This document shows positions 48,701 through 52,280 of a stretch of 64,000 bases of DNA, piece after piece. This DNA comes from Ptychodera flava. Lineage: Eukaryota; Hemichordata; Enteropneusta; Ptychoderidae. Location: assembly GCF_041260155.1 (NCBI RefSeq), contig NC_091929.1, positions 26,102,080-26,166,079 on the forward strand, in the 5' to 3' direction. A program made the position numbers and the translations under genes. A model generated the notes under the pieces. That model was not told where the DNA came from and did not search any database. It worked only from the letters and a program-made list of their open reading frames with translations. Each line of letters starts with the position of its first letter. Position 1 is the stretch's first letter.

Positions 48701-48912
48701 TGCTGTTGCTTCAACAAAATTGAAGATGTGTCGTACATATTCTCATATACCAAGAACAATTGCATTCCAAATCAAAGACTTTCTCATACATGAGACTTTA
48801 GTGATATTCAGAAAAGAGTACGCATTTAGCTTAACTGACCTGAAACATCGCACAGTATAGTGCCAGGAATCACGCCAACACAGAGAAAACGCAACAGCCA
48901 AAACACAACCAT
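12490..48912 (-). CDS. Gene B: lectin-bearing adhesion GPCR (26 exons placed)
   Basis: This is the span of one multi-exon gene; its exons are listed separately. Read 5' to 3' on the minus strand it gives signal peptide, fucolectin domain, SUEL lectin domain, Thr/Ser linker, calcium-binding EGF, HRM-like domain, GAIN, GPS, seven transmembrane helices and a cytoplasmic tail, which is the classic adhesion GPCR order. Splice sites are GT-AG, and phases agree at every junction except the one after the SUEL exon, where an exon of length 1 modulo 3 may be missing. The exons sum to 3,418 bp, about 1,140 codons. The product should sit in the plasma membrane with its lectins outside. One 1-bp deletion in exon 2 breaks the frame and may be real or an assembly error. 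Ligand, partner and G protein are not visible. The family call is strong; a specific orthologue cannot be named. Confidence 0.88.
12999..13040 (-). CDS. Gene B exon 25: 42-bp microexon ending TM7
   Basis: The 14 codons G-S-V-C-Y-L-G-Y-F-A-T-N-K-V lie between acceptor TTCTCAG and donor GTGAGT. They complete TM7 and begin the cytoplasmic end, as in the usual F-x-F-x-x-x-x-N-K-E-V segment. Gene C keeps a 42-bp copy at 58871 with GT-AG ends. The ATTGT array lies in the intron just upstream. Confidence 0.88.
13816..14170. repeat. ATTGT pentanucleotide array 1
   Basis: ATTGT repeats with a few variants fill the intron between the TM7 microexon and the TM6-TM7 exon. Gene C has only a short tract at the same place (59720-59770). 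Long open frames in all phases are repeat artefacts. Confidence 0.97.
14173..14640 (+). mobile_element. LINE reverse-transcriptase tail, copy 1
   Basis: Translation gives V-W-G-N-A-T-A-N-N-L-D-K-V-Y then L-Q-K-R-A-L-R, F-K-C-M-N-G-N-A-P-Q-Y-L and G-Q-R-S-F. This is the C-terminal part of a CR1/Rex-type non-LTR element. It is split at about 14418-14501 by an insert ending in GATA repeats that resembles the 3' tail of another LINE (seen at 29297). It is a fossil fragment. Confidence 0.85.
14778..15132. repeat. ATTGT/CTTGT array 2
   Basis: ATTGT repeats are interrupted by two blocks of CTTGT repeats (about 14938-14988 and 15018-15040). The array abuts LINE copy 2, and the junction word is the same as at copy 1. 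Confidence 0.97.
15133..15525 (+). mobile_element. LINE reverse-transcriptase tail, copy 2
   Basis: It is the same fragment as copy 1 without the GATA-tailed insert, and reads through V-W-G-N-A-T to F-D-R-S-V-H-I-Q-N-M-L-K. Copies 1 and 2 share flanking ATTGT and a preceding T-rich segment, so the pair arose by tandem duplication rather than two insertions. Confidence 0.85.
15526..15790. repeat. ATTGT then TAGTG pentanucleotide array 3
   Basis: ATTGT repeats with GTTGT variants pass into TAGTG repeats. Gene C retains a small TAGTG remnant at 59775-59800. Confidence 0.97.
15928..16051 (-). CDS. Gene B exon 24: TM6 and TM7
   Basis: The exon reads D-E-F-F-R-I-G-L-L-L-P-S-F-S-V-A-W-V-L-G, then L-Q-D-I-T-T-N-L-L-F-G-Y-T-F-A-M-A-S-F-F. 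The L-L-P...W-V-L-G segment is the adhesion GPCR TM6 core and Y-T-F...S-F-F matches TM7. It ends in phase 0 at GTAAGT before the microexon. Gene C is nearly identical. Confidence 0.93.
16248..16333 (-). CDS. Gene B exon 23: end of TM5 and ICL3
   Basis: The exon reads H-C-W-L-L-T-M-Y-S-Y-C-K-F-D-Y-L-V-F-T-Y, then G-S-G-P-W-Y-I-L. It completes TM5 and forms a short, unusually hydrophobic third intracellular loop. Taken alone it resembles an ECL2 C-W-L motif, but exon order and phase place it after TM5a. The donor GTGCGT is confirmed by loss of the frame just beyond it in gene C. Confidence 0.85.
16631..16697 (-). CDS. Gene B exon 22: ECL2 cysteine and start of TM5
   Basis: The exon reads G-C-F-V-P-D-E-I-G-L-F-V-C-N-V-A-P-A-A-I then I-T-L. 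The first Cys is the expected extracellular-loop-2 partner of the TM3 Cys, and N-V-A-P sits at the usual TM5 proline. The acceptor is ATTTCAG and the donor GTATGA. Gene C has the same 67-bp exon at 60654. Confidence 0.9.
16800..16920. repeat. ACATA-type microsatellite
   Basis: Loose AACAT and ACACA repeats lie in the TM4-TM5 intron. The orthologous site in gene C (60837-60945) has a purer AACAT array. Confidence 0.9.
17080..17410. repeat. Dispersed repeat copy with promoter-like motifs
   Basis: It is the reverse complement, diverged, of 7140-7510, with CAGGAAGTG and GCCGCCATGG. It lies in the TM4-TM5 intron. Gene C has the same segment at 61090-61440. Confidence 0.5.
17909..18001 (-). CDS. 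Gene B exon 21: TM4
   Basis: The exon reads V-C-Y-V-V-F-G-W-I-I-P-L-I-L-V-L-T-F, the G-W-x-x-P core of adhesion GPCR TM4. It is followed by A-L-K-W-P-R-S-Y-D-L-A-Q in extracellular loop 2. It ends in phase 2 at GTGAGT. The 2.9-kb upstream intron holds a transposon absent from gene C. Confidence 0.92.
19260..20394. mobile_element. 1.1-kb MITE with 33-bp perfect TIRs and internal minisatellite
   Basis: AACACAATTGGAACTATTTT at 19261 begins a 33-bp repeat whose exact complement ends at 20394. CTA flanks both sides (19257-19259 and 20395-20397). Gene C has one CTA and no insert at 63225-63227. No transposase is encoded. The interior is mostly a 32-bp minisatellite. Confidence 0.88.
19630..20115. 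repeat. 32-bp minisatellite inside the MITE
   Basis: Repeats of a 32-base unit contain GGTCCCTGAATGTTTCAAGG and ACTCATCCGGGT. The central units (19801-19980) are nearly identical and the outer ones diverged. Confidence 0.95.
20901..21028 (-). CDS. Gene B exon 20: TM3
   Basis: The exon reads V-S-C-R-V-T-A-I-L-H-H-Y-A-L-I-S-S-C-S-W, then V-F-N-F-C-L-Q-H-F-L-K-L-R-F. The Cys at residue 3 is the TM3 cysteine that pairs with extracellular loop 2, and the A-x-L-x-H-Y...W pattern is typical of adhesion GPCRs. The phase-2 donor GTGAGT joins TM4. Gene C carries the same 128-bp exon at 63719. Confidence 0.93.
21331..21417 (-). pseudogene. Decayed duplicate of the TM2 exon
   Basis: This is a second copy of the TM2 exon inside a tandem intron-exon duplication of about 330-360 bp (units near 21075-21421 and 21422-21770). 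Relative to the working exon it has lost 2 bp, has TAA where the working copy has TAT in frame, and its CTGTAG acceptor has mutated. The donor sequence GTACGA remains. It should be ignored by splicing or act as a poison exon. Confidence 0.82.
21660..21759 (-). CDS. Gene B exon 19: TM2
   Basis: The exon reads I-T-T-D-H-Y-F-V-C-A-S-L-T-L-S-L-T-L-Y-F, then F-V-V-V-T-A-L-N-M-D-K-G-T. The acceptor CTGTAG keeps phase with TM1; a second AG 11 bases further in would not. The donor is GTACGG. A decayed duplicate of this exon lies between it and TM3. Confidence 0.92.
23165..23300 (+). mobile_element. Decayed LINE tail
   Basis: Across one frameshift it reads A-G-A-K-L-W-N-N then L-P-R-N-V-K-A-S-T and A-F-T-H-S-L-T-E-H-L-L-K. 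This is the closing segment of many non-LTR retrotransposon reverse-transcriptase proteins. Confidence 0.6.
23383..23601. mobile_element. Short MITE related to the 33-bp-TIR family
   Basis: It begins CACGATTGGAACTAATTTG and ends CAAAATTGTTCCAACCGTG. The termini match the family seen at 19260 and 31025. Confidence 0.65.
24801..24898 (-). CDS. Gene B exon 18: TM1
   Basis: The exon reads P-F-A-E-Y-A-L-G-R-I-I-L-V-A-N-G-L-A-A-F, then L-T-S-F-T-F-V-M-L-C-L-R. This is a clear transmembrane helix directly after the GPS strand, ending at the basic start of intracellular loop 1. The phase-2 donor GTAACT joins to TM2 as L-C-L-R-R-I-T-T-D. Confidence 0.9.
25060..25180 (-). CDS. Gene B exon 17: GPS motif with degenerate cleavage site
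   Basis: The exon reads V-W-N-Y-G-N-C-R-K-V-N, then T-E-C-Q-C-D-Q-L-G-S-V-A-I-I-T-T. Cysteines and Trp of the GPS are conserved (W-N...C...C-x-C). The cleavage triad His-Leu-Ser/Thr is replaced by Gln-Leu-Gly: the activating His and the nucleophile are both absent. Autoproteolysis is therefore not expected. The downstream tethered-agonist-like strand reads G-S-V-A-I-I-T, where cleaved members usually have T-x-F-A-V-L-M. It joins TM1 in phase 0. Confidence 0.9.
25449..25498 (-). CDS. Gene B exon 16: first GPS cysteine
   Basis: The 50-bp exon reads A-G-Y-N-A-K-C-I-S-M-I-H-G-N-P-T. The A-K-C segment corresponds to the first conserved GPS cysteine (usually C-x-F-W). It enters in phase 0 after TTTCAG and leaves in phase 2 at GTGAGT, matching exon 17. 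Confidence 0.82.
26861..27014 (-). CDS. Gene B exon 15: GAIN core strands
   Basis: The exon reads R-Q-W-V-R-T-I-T-A-T-K-K-V-E-R-V, then N-S-P-V-I-S-V-S-V-Y-N, then L-R-E-Q-L-T-F-T-L-Y-H-K-Q. The N-S-x-V-I-S...L-x-x-x-L-T-F-T-L segment is the strong GAIN signature immediately before a GPS. The acceptor is TTTCTAG and the donor GTAAAT, ending in phase 0. Confidence 0.9.
27248..27317 (-). CDS. Gene B exon 14: GAIN subdomain B strand
   Basis: The 70-bp exon reads R-I-T-V-I-V-F-T-Y-K-N-P-A-N-I-L-P-P-G-A-Q-K. The V-x-V-F-x-Y-K-N run with downstream prolines is the usual GAIN-B edge strand (compare V-V-F-x-N-x-x-L-F-P). It joins in phase 1 from exon 13 and phase 2 into exon 15. Confidence 0.85.
27708..27872 (-). 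CDS. Gene B exon 13: GAIN subdomain B
   Basis: The exon reads F-E-T-K-Q-V-R-S-H-A-D-D-L-E-F-P-S-K-V-K, then Q-E-S-V-W-F-K-V-D-E and V-V-I-P-G-E-N-V-I-L-Q-N-S. Alternating hydrophobic strands match GAIN-B. The acceptor ATTACAAG is weak but phase and length (165 bp) fit exons 12 and 14. The donor is GTATTT. Confidence 0.78.
28451..28571 (-). CDS. Gene B exon 12: GAIN, A/B boundary
   Basis: The exon reads T-R-G-V-H-L-G-A-I-A-L-F-D-T-L-N-K-F-G-E then C-Y-V-R-Q-V-D-T-E-V-R-L-Y-S-K-N-I, the final GAIN-A helix and entry into the beta-rich B subdomain. It starts in phase 0 after TTTTCAG and ends in phase 1 at GTATTA, matching exon 13. Confidence 0.85.
29049..29117 (-). CDS. Gene B exon 11: GAIN subdomain A, SW motif
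   Basis: The 69-bp phase 0-0 exon reads S-I-V-R-F-V-S-A-L-L-D-A-D-T-E-P-S-W-I-Q-I-H-E. The pattern of an S-x-L-L-D helix followed by S-W is characteristic of the GAIN-A subdomain. The donor is GTAAGA. Being a multiple of three it could be skipped without a frameshift. Confidence 0.85.
29297..29690 (-). mobile_element. LINE 3' end with TAGA tail
   Basis: On the minus strand it reads A-L-N-G-Q-A-Q-Q-Y-L-R-N-L, then C-R-R-I-L-T-I, then A-P-V-L-C-N-S-L-P-L-D-I-K and F-K-R-H-L-K-T. It is followed by TTTGGATATTTGGCGCTATA and a GATA tail. This is a truncated CR1/L2-like retrotransposon within the GAIN introns. Confidence 0.82.
30509..30685 (-). CDS. Gene B exon 10: GAIN subdomain A, helical
   Basis: The 177-bp phase 0 exon encodes 59 residues including L-V-T-N-I-T-L-S-M-D-K-A-Y-A-G-N and K-Y-V-I-S-E-I-L-D-N-D. 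This is the helical start of a GAIN domain. It joins in phase to the 23-codon exon at 29049. The start is set by acceptor ATTTCAG and the end by donor GTAATA. Confidence 0.82.
31025..31235. mobile_element. Third MITE of the 33-bp-TIR family
   Basis: The left end is GCGCGATTGGAACAAAGTTGG and the right end ATTAGTTCCAATCGTGTT, as inverted termini about 210 bp apart. They match the elements at 19260 and 23383. Confidence 0.6.
31711..31805 (-). CDS. Gene B exon 9: HRM-like domain, second half
   Basis: The exon reads G-K-M-M-R-F-C-D-E-R-G-E-W-W-E-P-Y-T-T-E-C, the diagnostic R-x-C...G-x-W...C close of an HRM domain. It continues K-S-E-E-I-L-H-M-I-E-Q and splices in phase 0 at GTCAGG to the first GAIN exon. 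The phase-1 input matches exon 8 (NGYA-GKMMRFC). Confidence 0.82.
32210..32326 (-). CDS. Gene B exon 8: HRM-like domain, first half
   Basis: The exon reads I-K-T-S-K-T-C-P-A-G-S-D-T and T-H-W-E-T-V-P-A-N-C-T-S-D-W-V-D-C-P-N-G-Y-A. With the next exon this fits the C-P...W...C-P-x-G-x-x-G-x-x-R-x-C pattern of the hormone-receptor motif found before GAIN in many adhesion GPCRs. The acceptor is CGTAG and the donor GTAATG. Confidence 0.8.
32878..33048 (-). CDS. Gene B exon 7: calcium-binding EGF domain
   Basis: The 171-bp phase 1-1 exon reads (D/N)-I-N-E-C-K-E-D, then S-I-C, Q-E-C-I-D-N-I-G-S-Y-R-C-V-C-Q-Q-G-F and K-L-C. All six EGF cysteines and the calcium-site signature are present. A one-domain, one-exon, symmetric-phase layout is typical of shuffled EGF modules. 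It ends with a short tail (L-M-E-K-Q-C-N-I-D) leading into the HRM exons. Confidence 0.92.
33049..34625. other. Intron between EGF and linker exons
   Basis: I see no domain-bearing exon here. Open frames at 33166 and 34052 show no recognisable feature or splice support. Confidence 0.5.
34626..34769 (-). CDS. Gene B exon 6: Thr/Ser-rich linker, copy 2
   Basis: The 144-bp exon matches the previous one nearly codon for codon (E-S-T-T-N-K-A-T-T-Q-D-F-S-S-T-T). It ends P-S-P-T-L-G-R-S-P-A-R-G-G before GTAAGT. Joining it to the EGF exon gives N-I-N-E-C; a weaker donor 7 bases upstream would give D-I-N-E-C. It is an extracellular mucin-like spacer between the lectins and the EGF/HRM stalk. Confidence 0.72.
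35815..35958 (-). CDS. Gene B exon 5: Thr/Ser-rich linker, copy 1
   Basis: The 144-bp phase 1-1 exon encodes about 47 residues of stalk (E-S-T-T-N-K-A-T-T-Q-E-I-S-T-T-T-V-E) rich in Thr, Ser, Pro and Glu and likely O-glycosylated. The acceptor CATCAACAG and donor GTAAGT are the same as in the next exon. It is a near copy of the exon at 34626-34769, duplicated with about 1.2 kb of flanking intron. Because it is symmetric in phase it can be included or skipped without changing frame. Confidence 0.72.
36000..37749. other. Intron between SUEL and linker exons, possible missing exon
   Basis: Splice phases across this gap do not match (0 to 1). I found no convincing exon. A small exon of length 1 modulo 3 may be here, or the SUEL donor differs from the one chosen. 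Confidence 0.45.
37750..38078 (-). CDS. Gene B exon 4: SUEL (rhamnose/galactose-binding) lectin domain
   Basis: The exon reads E-C-E-D-E-E-A-N-L-A-C, then L-S-A-N-Y-G-R, then V-S-E-K-C-D-G-T-T-S-C-S-V, then F-E-D-P-C-V-G-T-V-K-Y-L-N and V-S-Y-T-C. This is the full SUEL signature, ANYGR and DPC..T.KYL included, as in latrophilin and sea-urchin egg lectins. It enters in phase 1 from the fucolectin exon (CEVEVLGE-VTSLYECEDE), so two different lectin folds are adjacent. The preferred donor GTGAGT leaves phase 0, whereas the next exon found needs phase 1, so the 3' boundary or a following small exon is unresolved. Confidence 0.9.
38981..39106. repeat. Imperfect CTCACAC palindrome
   Basis: This is a diverged copy of the large hairpin at 39541-39686, starting GAATCTCACACCCCCAAGGA. 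It is in the intron between the fucolectin and SUEL exons. Confidence 0.75.
39360..39935. repeat. Direct repeats flanking the hairpin
   Basis: Segments at about 39360-39535 and 39768-39930 share the TGCTTACTTTGTAGTTC start and ATCCAATCAGAGCTCGTG core. They bracket the palindrome at 39541-39686. Confidence 0.78.
39541..39686. repeat. 146-bp hairpin
   Basis: Arms of about 66 bp (39541-39607 and 39621-39686) are nearly perfect reverse complements, starting GAATCTCACACC. The loop is about 13 bases. Confidence 0.88.
40532..40741 (-). CDS. Gene B exon 3: C-terminal half of fucolectin domain
   Basis: The 210-bp phase 1-1 exon lies between acceptor CCGTCAG and donor GTAAAG. It reads Q-R-L-R-G-A-V-I-R-V-G, then Q-C-G, then E-V-Q-C-C-L-E-G-R-F-V-S-V and L-T-L-C-E-V-E-V-L. 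These are the closing strands and disulfide cysteines of the fucolectin/tachylectin-4/pentraxin-1 domain. It joins in phase to exon 2, giving N-R-D-A-A-A-Q-R-L-R-G-A-V, and to the SUEL exon. It is intact. A 6-kb intron separates it from exon 2. Confidence 0.9.
40742..46781. other. 6-kb intron within the fucolectin domain
   Basis: It contains an old copy of the TAA-type element (about 43555-45065) and several unassigned open frames (41630-41833, 41926-42132, 45306-45620, minus strand) with no recognised domain. Confidence 0.5.
43555..45065. mobile_element. Degraded relative of the 1.6-kb TAA element
   Basis: The sequence is collinear with 56372-57560 over several hundred bases: the GCATCA...GAGTTAATCCAA block, CATGAGAGAGTA, ACAAGACATATATG and the ACAGTGACATTGC block. 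The termini are eroded, so it is older than the copy downstream of gene C. Confidence 0.72.
46782..47002 (-). CDS. Gene B exon 2: N-terminal half of fucolectin domain, frameshifted
   Basis: The acceptor is ACACAG and the donor GTAAGT. In frame with exon 1 it reads G-N-S-S-C-W-N-F-A-F then A-S-R-A-V-D-G-N-R and S-C-T-H-T, then P-W-W-K-V-D-L and T-N-R-D, the core motifs of F-type (fucolectin) lectins. A single base is missing at the Pro codon just before W-W, so the literal frame hits TAG four codons later. The exon is 221 bp; the ancestral length inferred from both copies is 222. The fucose-binding R-x-D-x4-R/K motif is only partly recognisable. The break could be an allele, a pseudogenising lesion or a consensus error. 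Confidence 0.75.
47518..48229. repeat. Large inverted duplication with nested palindromic element
   Basis: About 115 bp at 47518-47632 reappear as the reverse complement at 48113-48229. The arms include flanking intron (GTGCAAAAAATTAAACAC) as well as the element end AGCAATAACCCCCGCCGCAG. A third, inverted copy of that end lies at about 47640-47672. The centre contains two GATTGGCT boxes. It is in intron 1 of gene B. Confidence 0.85.
48840..48912 (-). CDS. Gene B exon 1: start codon and signal peptide
   Basis: The 24 codons read M-V-V-F-W-L-L-R-F-L-C-V-G-V-I-P-G-T-I-L-C-D-V-S plus one base. This is a hydrophobic signal peptide with likely cleavage near the C-D-V-S end. The exon ends in phase 1 before GTCAGT, matching the phase of the fucolectin exon. 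The ATG has A at -3 and G at +4. The same exon, intact, occurs 45 kb away at 3686-3758, which supports the start. No upstream coding exon is needed. Confidence 0.78.
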
Positions 48913-49699
48913 TCTGTGGCGGGTCTCTCACTAGGAAACGATGGTGTATCTTTTGCTTAGATGGATAAACCACCCACAATGCAATATTTACGGTCCAATA
49001 CTTTTTAATCTTTCCAACATAATGGCATATGTGTTAAAGTAATTAAGTAAAGTGAGCCTTGTTTGGCTTAACAAGGGGCAGCTGCATTCAAAGTCGCTTT
49101 AACAGCCGATTTTGTCGAATTTCAGAAGAAGATTTTTAAACTATTATTTTTCAGAATTTTCCATGCCCTATATCTCTACATTTATGACTATTCTGGTCTG
49201 TATAAGAGTCCAATAGGGCTATTGTCTATTGAACAATAACCAGTGAGGGACCAAATTGCAAACCTAAATTTTGGGGTTACCCCCTGACCTTTGACCCTCA
49301 CTCTATCCCCTACTTCATCAATTATGCACATATCTAATTCTGGGCTCGACAATGGAACACAGGGACATCTATGGAAGCAAGTTTTTTTTGGTTTTTGATG
49401 TCGTTATGTTTTACTAGTAAATATACATATATGCCTAAAACCAGTAACTGCAAGTGCTACACCCTGAATATTTGGTATTTAGGGGTACCTCATGTCGCCA
49501 CAGCCTGTACCTCATTTCTTATGTACATATCTTATTCTGGGCTAGCGAATAGAGCTGGAGGTCTGATTTTTGGTATATAGGGGTAAATTTTGGGACAGAG
49601 TTTATTGCCGAAACGCCGTGTGATCCAGATGACCTTTGTTCTAGATTTCACAAATACTCCTATAAATAAGTAACCACAAATGCTACTGCTTCCATATTT

Positions 49700-52280
49700 A
49701 ATGGTATGAACACAGGCGACCCAATAAGTACTACTGAGTTTTTCAGTGTTTTCTCTATCATTTTCTCTTCTTTCTTCATGCTCTGAATGATCGGAATAAA
49801 TAAAATAAATGGTTTATATAACATAACCTAGCCTCTGTGACTCTTTATTTATTTTACACTCCATTACAAGGACGTATATCTCTCATACACACATGCTGTA
49901 ATTAATTAGTCAACACAACTAATTATGCTAATCCGTGGACTTATCAGGGATTTTACGGGTTGGTCAACATCGCGAAAGATAGGAATGGTTACTAAAACGG
50001 GAAGGTAAGAAGCTCTCCTGAAATGTGTCCAGAAATTACCAAATTGCGGCCAGTCATGACCATTTATCCAAAATCTACTGCAGCCAATGTATTTCGATGG
50101 CCGAGGAGAGCCAGCTACTCTTATTTCAACGTTTAAATGGTCGCGAACAGTGCAAACCCTGCCAGTGCCTTGCCTGCAGTTCATGGCATGAGGACGTCCG
50201 TAAAGCAGGAAGTCGGAAGTTGAAACTTTGACCTTTACGTTGTTTATATGTGGGCAAACTTGTAAACATATTTCCCAGGGACAAGCCTGATTTTGACTAG
50301 GGTCAAAGTTCGTGTGGTTAAGCGTGGTTCTCTCAATCGGGTGGTGTTGCTAAGGTTTTGTCTGCCCACCGTCCGTGGGTGGAGGGACGGTGGTCTGCCT
50401 AATGTCTGCTGTGCGTTCTCGATAATTTTGCTGTATTTTTTCTCACAAACATTGGAAATTCGTTTAAGTTTTAAGAAACATTTCGTTCATGTAAGGAAAT
50501 CATATAGCAAGTACTTCTTGCGCTGGTGCAAACTCTACGAAATATTATGATATCAACGATGTTTTCCATGATAGTTTACAAGGTTTCTTGTCTAAATTCG
50601 CGGAAATCATCAAGAATATCTAAAAAATACTACACGTAATTATGACTACATTTTGTATGTGTAGAGGTGTTGTTTGCCGTTCCGAACGTATGTTCTACAC
50701 GTACGCGACGTATGGTTATCACTGACCAGCTGATGATGGAACGTAATTACGTGTAACTAAACTTCTCCATAACGATATGTTACCGGCAGACATGGAGATA
50801 ATAGCGAGTGAATAGAAATGACGGTGACTGGTTTAAAAAATTCACAGTGCTGGTAAAAATTCTCACAGGCTTCTTAACGTAGTGGCCGACATCATCGGTG
50901 ATGTCAGTTTGTGTTTCGATGTTGCGAGGTCACCGCTCAGGTGACTTTAGAGACGGGCTACACTGAGCCTCGTCAATCGCTTGTACGCCAGAAAAAGAAC
51001 GGTCTGCGAGTAGCCATGTCGGAAAAAGCTGGAAAAACGGCGATAGCTTGGTGATTTTCGAGCGGATTTCTGGTAGTGGTAGGCTCCTAATAACCATGTT
51101 GTCGATGAGTGTTGGCAATTTGGGTGGAAAATATGGACCCAAAGCTAGCCTAACAGTATAAACGAAGTTTTATAGCCCGTGCGCCGCTTCTTTCGGGAAT
51201 TTTGTGCACTAACACTGCATAAGGCACGATTGAAAATCGATGAATTCCTTAGACTAGTAGCGACCATGGAGCTAGAAACTAGCTCTATGTAGCGACCAAC
51301 TCTCTTTTACTATGCGAAAAAAGTAACCGGCGACATTAACTCTTTGACGCCGTACAGTCATTCTAGTCATGAGCTTGGTTGCTACCGTACACCAGAAAAT
51401 AACCGACTTTGACGTCAAAGGCCTGTTGCTGGTACGTACTTTGAGACAGAAAATAACGATATGTTACCGGTAGACATGGAGTTAATAGCGATTGCAGAGA
51501 AATGAAGGTGACTGGTTTAAAAATTTCACAGTGCTGGCCAAAATTCTCCAGTGTGTGCTCCTGCTAATGTGTCACCATTGTGCCTTGAATCACGACGCGG
51601 TTTGTAAATTATACTTGGTATATACACTCCAGAAAACAACGACGTGAAACATACATCTATATAATTTTGTTGAAAAACTCATGAAACGGCCACTCCGGCG
51701 ATCTTCTTTCTGCTTGGTCGGTCGATACTTTCTGGGAGGCATTTGTTACATGGAGCAGGGCCATGTCTGCTTAGTTATGTTAGAATTTGGCGCTTGGCAA
51801 GGAAAAGCATGCGCGTTTCCAGTGTTCCTTTCGATCTAACTTCCCGTTTATTTTTGAATAATGAGCAGTGTTTGTTTGCGCATATCATGAATATATAAGC
51901 GTCCACTAGGTTTACGGACGTCCTCGGGACACGTTTCCCAAGATCTTCATACCTTCCCCTTTTTCATTAACATCACTATCTTTCCGATGTTGACCAACCT
52001 CTGATAAGTCCACGGATTAGCATAATTAGTTGTGTTGACTAATCAATTACAGCATGTGTGTATGAGAGATATACGTCCTTGTAATGGAGTGTAAAATGAA
52101 TAAAGAGTCAGTAGGTTAGGCACAGTCCCTTTTGTGGAGGGACCGTGGGTTAGGCTATATAGTCATTTATTTTATTTACTACGATCAGTCAGAGCATGAA
52201 GAAAAGGAGAGGGGCTGACTGTGACACAGAAAACTGAGAAAAACTCAATAATAAGCTTATCAATATGTAGGGCCGCCTAT
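49700..52280. mobile_element. 2.6-kb element with long inverted repeats
   Basis: Arms of roughly 300 bp (about 49700-50020 and 51935-52280) are inverted copies containing TTATTTTACACTCC and ACTAATTATGCTAATCCGTGG. The interior has a direct repeat (50770-50870 and 51453-51553) but no recognisable transposase. It sits between genes B and C. Confidence 0.72.
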
